Below, piece after piece: positions 6,437 through 14,358 of a DNA stretch of 18,606 nucleotides. Source of the stretch: JAPLKX01 sp035530195 (GTDB lineage Bacteria > Hydrogenedentota > Hydrogenedentia > Hydrogenedentales > SLHB01); contig DATKVG010000114.1 in the NCBI GenBank assembly GCA_035530195.1, forward strand, positions 1-18,606, in the 5' to 3' direction. Both the position numbers and the translations under genes were made by a program. Below the pieces are notes generated by a model. It made no database searches. It had not been told where the DNA came from and worked only from the letters and a program-made list of their open reading frames with translations. Numbering within the stretch: position 1 is the stretch's first letter; each line of letters begins with the position of its first letter.

Positions 6437-7513
6437 ATGGCGGATAGCAGTCCGACGAACACGGGGCAGCACAGCCAGCAAATTGAGAATGACGCATTTC
6501 GGTTGGTAAAATCACCATTGAGGTATCTTGTGAGGTATCTTGCAGTGACACTTGACGAACTCTATCAGCCGGTAAAAGCGGAACTGGCCGAGGCCCAGAC
6601 GATTGTGGCGGCGCTGTGGAATGAAGCCCTGTCGCTTGTCAACGGCCCGTCGGCGCCACCGCCCAAGCCTGGGGGCAAACTGCTGCGTCCGGCGCTGTGC
6701 CTGCTTTCGGCGGGCGTGGCGGGGGCAAACGGCGACCTCAGCCGCTTTGTGAATCTTGCGGCGGCGCTCGAGTTGCTTCATCTGGCGGCGTTGACGCACG
6801 ACGACGTGGTTGACCGGTCGAGCCTTCGGCGTGGCACGGCGTCGCTGAATGCGTTGTGGAACGACCATATCGCGGTGTTGAGCGGCGATTACCTGGTTGC
6901 GCGGGCCGTAAGCCTGCTGGTGGGTATGAAGTCGATTGATCTGATCGCGAACGCGTTCGAGACGGTGCGCAAGATGACGGAGGGTGAACTTCGCACCCTT
7001 TCGGATAGCTCGAACGGTTATACGCAGGAGGATTGCCTGCGGCTTGCAGAACAGAAGACGGCGAGCTATTTCGCGACGACGTGCACGGCGCCGACGTATG
7101 TGCTCGAGACGGGCTGTCGGGAGCCGTTGCACCATTACGGCCTGTCGCTGGGGATTGCGTTCCAGCTCATCGACGACATCCTGGACTTGGTGCAGGATCA
7201 GGAGACGCTCGGGAAACCTTCGTGCGGGGATATCGCCGAGGGCAAGAGGACGCTGCCCATCCTGTATATGCGCGAAGGGCTTCCGCCGGGGGACGCGGAC
7301 CGGCTTACGGGGATGGTAGGCCGGCCGTTGTCGGACGAGGAGCGTGCCTGGACGGCGCGGGCGCTCGAGCGGTCGGGTGCGCGGTTTCGGACGGAGCAGA
7401 TAGCGCGGTCGTATGCGAGCGCGGCCCAAAACGCGCTGGGGCCGTTGCCGGCGAGCTCGTTCAAGGAGTCGCTGCTGGGATTAACGGAGTTCGTACTGGT
7501 GCGGGGCTTTTGA
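6437..7513 (+). CDS. Polyprenyl synthetase (trans-isoprenyl diphosphate synthase)
   Basis: This 358-residue enzyme should condense isopentenyl diphosphate with an allylic diphosphate to make a polyprenyl diphosphate. Visible motifs are GGKLLRPALCLL, LLHLAALTHDDVVDRSSLRRG (first aspartate-rich motif, DDVVD), a short GDYLVARA helix, QKTASYF, and FQLIDDILDL with GKPSCGDIAEGKRTLPILY (second aspartate-rich motif). The residues before DDVVD are not bulky aromatics, which fits a long-chain product, but chain length cannot be fixed by eye. ATG 6437 is chosen over TTG 6419; neither has a strong ribosome binding site. An N-terminal extension of about 30 polar residues precedes the conserved fold. The stop TGA overlaps the TTG start of the next gene, suggesting translational coupling with a lipid-carrier-dependent transferase. 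Confidence 0.93.
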   Translation: MADSSPTNTGQHSQQIENDAFRLVKSPLRYLVRYLAVTLDELYQPVKAELAEAQTIVAALWNEALSLVNGPSAPPPKPGGKLLRPALCLLSAGVAGANGDLSRFVNLAAALELLHLAALTHDDVVDRSSLRRGTASLNALWNDHIAVLSGDYLVARAVSLLVGMKSIDLIANAFETVRKMTEGELRTLSDSSNGYTQEDCLRLAEQKTASYFATTCTAPTYVLETGCREPLHHYGLSLGIAFQLIDDILDLVQDQETLGKPSCGDIAEGKRTLPILYMREGLPPGDADRLTGMVGRPLSDEERAWTARALERSGARFRTEQIARSYASAAQNALGPLPASSFKESLLGLTEFVLVRGF

Positions 7514-9045
7514 AGAGGCAGCGCGTCTCTCTGATTCGATTTAACCAGAGGAGGCCGGGTACGACCGCAGGGCTGAAATGTGGGATTGCGCTGGGGGGAA
7601 TTATACTTTTCGGGGGATTTCTGCGCGTTTACGGGCTTGGGGGCGAGTCGCCGTGGTGGGATGAGATAGTCACGCTCGATGCGTTGGACGCACCGGGGCT
7701 CGTGGCGTTTTTGCGGGAAGAGCGGGCGTCGGACCCGCCGATGACGCCGGTGTATTTTGTGGTTGCGTGGTGCTGGTCGCGGGTGGGCGGTGACTCGGTG
7801 GTGTGGATGCGGCTGCTGTCGGTGGTGCTGGGCTTGGTGAGCATTCCGGTGTTGTACGGGATTGGGCGGCGGCTGGTGGGCCGGACTGGGGGTCTGCTGG
7901 GGAGTTTGGCGCTGGCGGCGTCGCTGGTCCATGTTTACTATTCGCAGGAAATCAGGGTATACGCGCTGGCGACGCTGCTGGCGGTGTGTTCGATGTATTG
8001 CTTTGTACGGTGGGTGGAGAAGGCGCGGGGTACGTGGGGCTGGCTGTCGGCCCACTTGGTTTTGAATGCGTTGCTGGCGTTTACCCATGTGTTCGGTGTG
8101 CTGCTTTTTGTGGCGCAGGGGGTGTTTCTGGCGTTGTTCCGCAGCGAGGACAGGAAGGGGCTGGCTGTATGGGTAGCCGCGCATCTGGTTATTGTGGCGG
8201 GGCTCGTTGGATGGCTTTCCACCGTTGACACGACGACGATTCACAAGGCGGCGGATTGGATGGTACGGCCGGGCTGGCGGGAAGTGGGGATGGTGGCGGC
8301 GGTTTTCGCGGGGGGGCGTCCGTCGAACGAGAATCCCGCGGCGCACCTTCCCGGCGGGGTGAGTCTGGACCTGGTGCTGATGGGCATCGTGGGCGGGTTG
8401 ATCGGCTGGTACGTTTTGCGGCGCCTGTTTTGGAGAGGGAAAGAAGTTGGCGGCGGGTTATTGCGTGGCCGTGACGGGATTTGGCTGCTTTTGATTTGGT
8501 TTTTTGTCCCTGTCGCGGGGTTGCTGGCGGCTTCTTACGTGTGGCGTCCGTGTTTTGTGTACCGGTACATCCTGTTCGGCAGTATTCCGTTGTACGTTCT
8601 GCTGGGTGCAGCGTTGGCAGAAGCGCGCGGCCCACGGCTGGTTGGGCTGGTCCTGGCGGGTGTTTGGGGATACCAACTGCTGGCGGTAAGTTGCGGTCCG
8701 TTCCGGCCGGACTGGCGGTCGGCGGGGGCGTATCTCGAGTCGCGGATGGGACCGCGGGACACGGCGGTGGCGTTGCAGAGCATCAATTATTCGGCACTCC
8801 GTTACAACAGCCGGGTTCCGGAATCGCGAGTGCGGTGCGTGGACGTGTGGTCGGAGGTCGGGCCGGCGGTGCGTGAGGCGCATCGGAACGGGGGCGCGGC
8901 GTGGGTGGTAGTATGGCTGTGGACGGAACCGGCGAATATCGAGCAGGCGCTGCGAGAGAACGGGGTCGAGTACAGTTTTGTGGATTTTGGAGGTTGGCCG
9001 GGGTTGAGGGCGTACCGCGTGCCGAAGGGCGATTCAGCTAAGTAG
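7510..9045 (+). CDS. Membrane glycosyltransferase, GT-C fold (GT39/ArnT-like)
   Basis: About 511 residues with many hydrophobic segments: an N-terminal membrane span (about 24-42), a run of further spans to about 380, and a soluble C-terminal region (PDWRSAGAYLESRMGPRDTA). Just after the first span is SPWWDEIVTLDA, with D51-E52 in the first external loop as in GT-C enzymes. HVYYSQEIRVYALATLLA is the second hallmark of this group. Members transfer a sugar from polyprenyl phosphate to lipid, protein or glycan outside the membrane. The start is uncertain: TTG 7510 overlaps the previous stop. AGGAGG at about 7549 stands 6 nt before an in-frame ACG but before no standard start codon. Coupling to the polyprenyl synthetase fits carrier supply. 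Confidence 0.85.
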   Translation: MKRQRVSLIRFNQRRPGTTAGLKCGIALGGIILFGGFLRVYGLGGESPWWDEIVTLDALDAPGLVAFLREERASDPPMTPVYFVVAWCWSRVGGDSVVWMRLLSVVLGLVSIPVLYGIGRRLVGRTGGLLGSLALAASLVHVYYSQEIRVYALATLLAVCSMYCFVRWVEKARGTWGWLSAHLVLNALLAFTHVFGVLLFVAQGVFLALFRSEDRKGLAVWVAAHLVIVAGLVGWLSTVDTTTIHKAADWMVRPGWREVGMVAAVFAGGRPSNENPAAHLPGGVSLDLVLMGIVGGLIGWYVLRRLFWRGKEVGGGLLRGRDGIWLLLIWFFVPVAGLLAASYVWRPCFVYRYILFGSIPLYVLLGAALAEARGPRLVGLVLAGVWGYQLLAVSCGPFRPDWRSAGAYLESRMGPRDTAVALQSINYSALRYNSRVPESRVRCVDVWSEVGPAVREAHRNGGAAWVVVWLWTEPANIEQALRENGVEYSFVDFGGWPGLRAYRVPKGDSAK

Positions 9046-9046
9046 T

Positions 9047-9074
9047 GCAAACGAGACGCCCGCACCACAATGAG
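9047..9074 (+). repeat. Short hairpin repeat, family R2, copy 2
   Basis: It shares GACGCCCGCACCACAATGAG with the copy at 11713-11740. The left stem arm is mutated (ACGAG instead of GCGGG), so the hairpin is lost. It fills the 36-bp gap between the converging glycosyltransferase and oxidoreductase genes. Confidence 0.8.
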
Positions 9075-9081
9075 AATGTTC

Positions 9082-10377
9082 CTAGGCCAGTTTCCATGGC
9101 GCGCGGTACTCGTAGTGGAGCATAACGTTTGCGGCTTCGTTGTTAGTGATGCGCTCGGCCTGTGCGTCCCAGTCGATCCGGCTACGCGTAGCGAGGGCGA
9201 TGTTGCCCAAGTGCGAAAAGGTGGTGGACCGGTGGCCGATCTCGACGTCGGCGGTCGGTTTTTGCCGGCTCTTGACGCAATCGAGGAAATTGCGCACGTG
9301 CTGCTGGGTGAGGTCGCCGTCCTGCGACTTGACGTTCACCGGCTCCATGCGGGGCTTGGGGTCCTCAAACTGGCCGCCTTTTTCGGGGATGATTTCATAC
9401 CCGCGATCATCGGCGTAGAGCGTGCCGAGCGTGCCGCGGATTTCCATCTCGCCGCGTTTGAGTGCGGGTGCGCCGCTGGCTTCGTACTGGCCGAAGATGA
9501 TCAGGCAGCCGGACGGGGTTTCGAAGACCGATTCCATGGTGTCGGGGATGTTTCGGTCGTCGGCGACGGCGTAGATCCCGCCTATCGAGACGATAGAGGA
9601 CGGCGCCTCTTCGCCGATGGCCCAGCGGATGGCGTCGATAAAATGCACGCCCCAGTTGGCGATCTGCGAACTGTATTCTTTCCACCAGCGGAACTTGTAC
9701 GGGGCGATCGTGTCGCGGTAAGGGCGGAATGCCGCGGGACCGAGCCAGAGGTCCCAATCGAGGTCGGCGGGCGGCTCGGCGTCGGCCGATTTACCCATGC
9801 CGGCGGGCGCCATATTCGTGATCCGGTAGCTGCGGCAGACGGTGACCTTGCCGATCTCGCCGCTTTGCACCAAATCGGCCACTTCCTTATACATCTTGCC
9901 GCTGCGCCGATGCGTGCCGACCTGGACGACCCGGTTGTTGCGCCTGGCCGCCTCCACCATCCGCCGCCCCTCGTGGATGGTCAGCGACAACGGTTTCTCG
10001 ACATAGACGTGCTTGCCGGCGTCGCAGGCATCCACGGTGTGGATGGCGTGCCAGTGGTCGGGCGTGGCGACTACGACGGCATCTATGTCCTTATTCTGCA
10101 GAATTTCGCGAAAATCTTTGTGAAGCGAGGGACTTCCGCCGACTTTTTCAGCCTGCTTCCTCAGGTGCGGCTCGTAGACGTCGCACAGGGCGACAATTTC
10201 GGCGTCAGAGTGGGGGAGCGTGGCGCCGATAACCTGGCCGCCGCGGTTGCCCACACCAATAAAGCCGAGGCGAATCCGCTCGTTGGCGCCGTAGGCGCGG
10301 GACGAAGCCAGTGCGGCGCCCGCGGCAATCGCGGCCCCGGTCTTTACAAACGTTCTGCGCGTGATTGTGTCGGCCAT
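9082..10377 (-). CDS. Gfo/Idh/MocA family oxidoreductase, Tat-exported
   Basis: This 431-residue protein opens with a twin-arginine leader, TRRTFVKTGAAIAAGAALASS, ending near residue 31. The nucleotide-binding loop GFIGVGNRGG is at 38-47, followed by ATPDHWHAIH, VYVEKPLS (EKP at 127-129) and VQVGTHRRSG. The C-terminal half contains DLWLGPAAFRPY, NWGVHFIDAIRWAIGEE (catalytic-type H and D) and a tryptophan-rich end. The layout matches the Tat-linked clade common in Planctomycetota and relatives, which acts on carbohydrates with bound NAD. ATG 10377 is chosen because AGGAG (10387-10391) lies 9 nt upstream; the open frame continues to 10509 but only through repeat sequence. The substrate is unknown. 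Confidence 0.92.
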   Translation of the reverse strand: MADTITRRTFVKTGAAIAAGAALASSRAYGANERIRLGFIGVGNRGGQVIGATLPHSDAEIVALCDVYEPHLRKQAEKVGGSPSLHKDFREILQNKDIDAVVVATPDHWHAIHTVDACDAGKHVYVEKPLSLTIHEGRRMVEAARRNNRVVQVGTHRRSGKMYKEVADLVQSGEIGKVTVCRSYRITNMAPAGMGKSADAEPPADLDWDLWLGPAAFRPYRDTIAPYKFRWWKEYSSQIANWGVHFIDAIRWAIGEEAPSSIVSIGGIYAVADDRNIPDTMESVFETPSGCLIIFGQYEASGAPALKRGEMEIRGTLGTLYADDRGYEIIPEKGGQFEDPKPRMEPVNVKSQDGDLTQQHVRNFLDCVKSRQKPTADVEIGHRSTTFSHLGNIALATRSRIDWDAQAERITNNEAANVMLHYEYRAPWKLA

Positions 10378-10460
10378 GGCGGTCTGCTCCTCTCTTCGCG
10401 TTGTGACCGGGCCATTATGGCGCAAACGGCGGGGAACGTAAAGGGCGGCAATCAAGAATT

Positions 10461-10487
10461 GGACGTGTAGGACGTATAGGACGTATA
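10461..10487 (+). repeat. Three tandem 9-mers (GGACGTRTA) upstream of the hydrolase
   Basis: GGACGTGTA is followed by two exact GGACGTATA copies and then AAAGG. The last copy provides TATAAA (10484-10489) and the first overlaps TTGGAC (10459-10464), but the 19-bp spacing makes a promoter weak. Similar tandem 9-mers are a feature of repeat-rich bacterial intergenic DNA, so this could equally be a simple repeat. Confidence 0.7.
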
Positions 10488-10523
10488 AAAGGATAAAGAT
10501 ATCGATCAAATGGGAGCAGCGTT

Positions 10524-12803
10524 ATGGGCGCGTATAAGGTGGTTGGGATTCTTGGCACGTTTTGCCTGCTGGCATCGGCTTTTGCACAGGAGCCTTTGAC
10601 GGGGACGGCACCGCTGACGGCACAGGGCGACTTGGCGATGAAGATGCTGGACGGAATGGATGCGTACCTCGCGCGGGAGGTGGTCGCTTGCCGGGAGAAG
10701 CGGGCGGAAAACTGGAATCGCGACTTTTCCTCGCACGAGGCCTACGTCAAGTCCATCGAGCCGAACCGGCAACGATTCAAGACCTTGATCGGCGTCGTGG
10801 ACGAGCGGGTGCCGGCCGACATGGAATACGTGGCGACGGTAGATGCGCCGGCGCTGCTGGCCGAGACGGATGTTTACAAAGTTTATGAGGTCCGCTGGAC
10901 GGTGCTCGATGGCGTGCACGGTGAAGGGTTGCTGATCGAGCCAGTAGGGGAGGCGTGGGCAAATGTGGTGGCGCTTGGTGATTGCGATGTAAGGCCGGAG
11001 GCGTTGGCGGGGTTGACGGCGGGAGTCGAAACGGAGTCGCAGTTCGCGCGCAGTCTTGCCGAAATGGGTTGCAGGGTGATTGTGCCAATGCTGATTGATC
11101 GGCGGGACGATTTCTCCTCTAATCCGGCCACGCGTGCGACAAACCAGCCGCATCGCGAGTTCATCAACCGCCACGCGTTCGAGATGGGCCGGCACATTAT
11201 CGGCTACGAAGTGCAAAAGGTGATGGCGGCGGCGGATTGGCTCGAAACGCGCGGCGACCTGCCGCTGGGCGTGATGGGATATGGCGAGGGCGGCCTGATC
11301 GCCTTTTACTCGGCGGCCGTGGATACCAGAATCGACGCCGCCTGCGTCAGCGGGTATTTTCAGCCGCGTGAAGGCCTGTGGGCGGAACCGATTTACCGCA
11401 ACGTATGGTCGCTGCTGACGGAGTTCGGCGACGCTGAGATCGCGTCGCTGGTTGCGCCGCGGGCGCTGATTGTCGAGGCGGCCGATCAGCCGGACGTGGC
11501 GGGGCCTCCGCCGGAACGGGAGCGTCATCGAGGCGGTGCGCCGGGCGTGATCGCTACACCGCAGGTCGAGATGGTTGCGGCGGAATTTGCGCGTGCGCAG
11601 GCGCTGGTTTCTCAGTTGCCGCCGCAGCATGTGATGGCGCTGATGGAACCGGCTTCGCACAAGTGTGGCGATGTGCAAACGCTGTCGGCATTTCTGCAGG
11701 TATTGGGAGGGAGCAGGCGGGACGCCCGCACCACAATGAGGTCGCCTGTGGCGCTGCGCTTGCCGGATTCCAATGCCCGGATGAAGCGGCAGGTGGGGGA
11801 GTTGGTCGAGCATACCCAACGGCTGATGCGGGAGTCGCCCCTGCGCCGCGCCGAGTTCTGGGAAAAGGCCGATGCTTCTTCGCTTGAAACGTGGCAGGCT
11901 ACGACGGCGTGGTATCGCGACTATTTCCATAAAGAAATCATCGGCGAGCTTCCTCCAGCCAGTGTGCCGGCCAACCCGCGGACGCGGCTTGTTTACGACG
12001 AGCCGGAGTTCAAGGGTTATGAGGTGATGCTCGATGTCCACCCGGACGTGTTTGCCTATGGCATTCTGCTTGTGCCGAAGGATTTGAAGGAAGGGGAGCG
12101 GCGGCCGGTGGTGGTGTGCCAGCATGGGCTCGAGGGACGTCCGCAACTTGTAGCGGATCCACGGGCGGACCCCCAGTATTACAACCGGTTCGGCGCGCAA
12201 CTGGCCAAGCGCGGGTTCATCGTCTACGCGCCGCAAAACCCATACATCCACGGCAACGTTTTCCGCCAACTCCAGCGCAAGGCCAACCCATTCAAGTTGT
12301 CATTTTTCTCGTTTGTTGTGCGCCAGCACGAACGCACGCTCGAGTGGTTCGAGTCGCTGCCGTTCGTGGATGGCGATCAGATCGCATTCTATGGCCTCAG
12401 CTACGGCGGGAAAACGGCGATGCGTGTACCGGCGATCCTGCCCGGTTATTGCCTGTCGATCTGTTCGGGCGATTTCAACGAGTGGATCTGGAAAATCGTC
12501 GACACCACCGCCCCATTCGGTTATCCCTACACGCACGAATACGAGATCTACGAGTGGAATCTTGGCAACACGTTCAACTACGCCGAGATGTCCTGGCTTA
12601 TCATGCCGCGTCCGTTCATGGTCGAGCGCGGCCATTCCGACGGCGTCGGGATCGACGAATGGGTCGCCTATGAATACGCCAGGACAAAACGGCAGTACGA
12701 CCTGTTCAATATCGGCGACAAAACCGAAATCGAATACTTCAACGGGCCCCACGAGATCCACGGCGTCGGAACGTTCGCGTTTCTGGACAGGTGGTTGAAA
12801 TGA
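10524..12803 (+). CDS. Secreted tandem alpha/beta hydrolase (acetyl esterase-like)
   Basis: The 759-residue precursor starts at ATG with GGGAG 7 nt upstream and has a Sec signal peptide (about 1-21, ending AFA). Two alpha/beta hydrolase halves follow. In the first, the nucleophile elbow reads GYGEGG, with E255 where serine is expected. In the second, YGLSYGG (S626) gives a normal elbow and GPHEIHG (H743/H746) a likely catalytic histidine, with acidic residues between them. The C-terminal half is therefore the probable esterase, while the first may be non-catalytic or use a different chemistry. The linker contains an R2 repeat (codons about 397-406, reading RRDARTT). The enzyme probably removes ester groups from polysaccharide in the periplasm. 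It converges on the oxidoreductase at 12843 across a terminator-like hairpin. Confidence 0.85.
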   Translation: MGAYKVVGILGTFCLLASAFAQEPLTGTAPLTAQGDLAMKMLDGMDAYLAREVVACREKRAENWNRDFSSHEAYVKSIEPNRQRFKTLIGVVDERVPADMEYVATVDAPALLAETDVYKVYEVRWTVLDGVHGEGLLIEPVGEAWANVVALGDCDVRPEALAGLTAGVETESQFARSLAEMGCRVIVPMLIDRRDDFSSNPATRATNQPHREFINRHAFEMGRHIIGYEVQKVMAAADWLETRGDLPLGVMGYGEGGLIAFYSAAVDTRIDAACVSGYFQPREGLWAEPIYRNVWSLLTEFGDAEIASLVAPRALIVEAADQPDVAGPPPERERHRGGAPGVIATPQVEMVAAEFARAQALVSQLPPQHVMALMEPASHKCGDVQTLSAFLQVLGGSRRDARTTMRSPVALRLPDSNARMKRQVGELVEHTQRLMRESPLRRAEFWEKADASSLETWQATTAWYRDYFHKEIIGELPPASVPANPRTRLVYDEPEFKGYEVMLDVHPDVFAYGILLVPKDLKEGERRPVVVCQHGLEGRPQLVADPRADPQYYNRFGAQLAKRGFIVYAPQNPYIHGNVFRQLQRKANPFKLSFFSFVVRQHERTLEWFESLPFVDGDQIAFYGLSYGGKTAMRVPAILPGYCLSICSGDFNEWIWKIVDTTAPFGYPYTHEYEIYEWNLGNTFNYAEMSWLIMPRPFMVERGHSDGVGIDEWVAYEYARTKRQYDLFNIGDKTEIEYFNGPHEIHGVGTFAFLDRWLK
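11713..11740 (+). repeat. Short hairpin repeat, family R2, copy 3, inside a coding sequence
   Basis: The copy keeps the full GCGGG-ACG-CCCGC hairpin and the 20-base GACGCCCGCACCACAATGAG shared with 9047-9074. It is read in frame without a stop as an arginine-rich stretch between the two hydrolase domains. Confidence 0.85.
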
Positions 12804-12814
12804 ACTTCACGTCA

Positions 12815-12844
12815 TAGTGGATGTCCACTTTGTCCACTATTTTT
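12815..12844. terminator. Terminator-like hairpin between convergent genes
   Basis: TAGTGGA (12815-12821) pairs with TCCACTA (12833-12839) and is followed by five T on the plus strand (12840-12844). An alternative inner stem, AGTGGA with TCCACT, also exists. It lies 11 bp after the hydrolase stop and overlaps the stop codon of the minus-strand gene. The loop is long and the stem only moderately GC-rich, so strength is uncertain. Confidence 0.5.
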
Positions 12845-14186
12845 ATACCACCTCCGGCACCACCCACGGCTCGCGGTATTTGCGCTTGTAGGTCAGGTCG
12901 TTGTTGGCTTCGTCGTCGTTGATGAACCCTTCGGTCTTGGGATCGATGAACAGCTTGCGGCCGAGCCGGTACGACACGTTGCCGTAATGGCCCCAGTTGG
13001 TCGAGATGTGGACCTGCTCGATGTCGGCGTTGGGTTTGTTGCGGGTGCGGATGCAATCGACGAAATTGGCAAAATGCTCGTCGTTAGTGAATCGGCCCGG
13101 CAGCATGTCGACCGGCTTCCAGTCGCCGCTGAACGTCTGCCAGCCATCGCCGTGGCGGCCGAGGTACATGAATTCCTTTGTGCCGTAGATCTCGACCCGC
13201 GTGCCGGAATGCGGCCAGACGGGCAGGTCGTCGAAATTGCGTTTATCGATGGGCGTCTTCTGGAGGTAGGGTGACCACAGGCTCTGCTCGAAGACGATCG
13301 TCATGCCGTCGAAATCCCAGTTCACGACTTGGGTGTCGGGTGTTTCCTGGGCGTCTTTGAAGAAATGGATGCCGCCGGTCGAGTAGACCGACTTGGGGTA
13401 GGTGGGGTTGCCGATGACCCACCGCGCGAGATCGATCTGGTGGATACCGTCGTTCGAGATGTCGCCCGCGCCGTAGTTCCAGAACCAGTTCCAGGCGTAG
13501 TGGAAATGGTTGCGGTTGAACTTGCGCAACGGCGCGGGGCCGAGCCACATGTCGTAATCGACGCCTTCCGGCGTGTCTTCGTCGGGTAGATCGCGAACCA
13601 CGCTGCGCCCTTTGCTGTTCATGATGCGGACAAAATGGATGTCGCCCAGCTTGCCCGACTTCACGTAATCGGCGGCGGCATAGCAATACTCGGCGCTCCG
13701 GTTTTGCGTGCCCACCTGGACGATCCGGTTGTATTTGCGGGCCGCCTCGACCATCCTCCGGCCTTCCCAGATGTTGTGCGCGACCGGTTTCTCGACGTAC
13801 ACGTCCTTGCCCGCCTGGCACGCCAGCACCGTGCCCAGCGCGTGCCAATGGTTGGGCGTGGCCATCACGATGCCGTCAATATCGGGGTCGTCGCACATCT
13901 TGCGGAAATCCATCAGCGTCTGCGGCTCTTTACCCGTCACCTTGGCCACCTGCGGCACCCGGCTTTTGAACAGGTTCGAATCCACGTCGCACAGATACTT
14001 GAGCTCGACGTCCTTCCGCGCGCCGAAACCTTCGGCCAGCGCCATGCCGCGCCCGTGGATGCCCATCACCCCCAGCACCACCTTTTCGTTTGCGCCAACG
14101 GCATTAATTGAAAACGAGCCGACACTGGCTGCCGTAGCGGCAGCGCTCGCCGTCTTCATAAACTCGCGCCTGTTCATGGATGACAT
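12843..14186 (-). CDS. Gfo/Idh/MocA family oxidoreductase, Tat-exported
   Basis: This 447-residue protein has a leader NRREFMKTASAAATAAS, a twin-arginine type with E after RR. It is followed by VVLGVMGIHGRG for nucleotide binding, ATPNHWHALGT, DVYVEKPVAHN (EKP at 132-134) and VQVGTQNRS. The C-terminal domain has DMWLGPAPLRKFNRNHFH, NYGAGDISNDGIHQIDLARWVIG and a long aromatic tail. It resembles the 9082-10377 protein in layout but differs strongly in sequence, so the two are not a recent duplication. ATG 14186 is supported by AGGAGG (14194-14199) at 7 nt; ATG 14177 would give a shorter leader. It is divergent from the kinase at 14359. It probably modifies sugars in the periplasm; the substrate is unknown. 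Confidence 0.92.
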   Translation of the reverse strand: MSSMNRREFMKTASAAATAASVGSFSINAVGANEKVVLGVMGIHGRGMALAEGFGARKDVELKYLCDVDSNLFKSRVPQVAKVTGKEPQTLMDFRKMCDDPDIDGIVMATPNHWHALGTVLACQAGKDVYVEKPVAHNIWEGRRMVEAARKYNRIVQVGTQNRSAEYCYAAADYVKSGKLGDIHFVRIMNSKGRSVVRDLPDEDTPEGVDYDMWLGPAPLRKFNRNHFHYAWNWFWNYGAGDISNDGIHQIDLARWVIGNPTYPKSVYSTGGIHFFKDAQETPDTQVVNWDFDGMTIVFEQSLWSPYLQKTPIDKRNFDDLPVWPHSGTRVEIYGTKEFMYLGRHGDGWQTFSGDWKPVDMLPGRFTNDEHFANFVDCIRTRNKPNADIEQVHISTNWGHYGNVSYRLGRKLFIDPKTEGFINDDEANNDLTYKRKYREPWVVPEVV

Positions 14187-14358
14187 GAAAGATCCTCCTC
14201 GGTTGAGCGCTTTGCGCATAGATACCGCAACCATGATAGTATCGGGCCGGTGGCGAGTCAACCGGGGCAGATGGCCGGGACGCGCGCGGCACGACCCGAA
14301 GCAAGTGATTTGGCGGCCGTTGCTTTTCGTGCTCCCGATATTACGAGATAACTTCGTT

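Noticed and set aside
9070..10470. A 466-codon plus-strand open frame
   Set aside because: It is the antisense of the Tat oxidoreductase (9082-10377), which has all family motifs.
10506..12269. A 587-codon minus-strand open frame rich in Arg and His
   Set aside because: Its composition is typical of antisense frames in GC-rich genes, and the plus strand encodes a convincing signal-peptide-bearing hydrolase.
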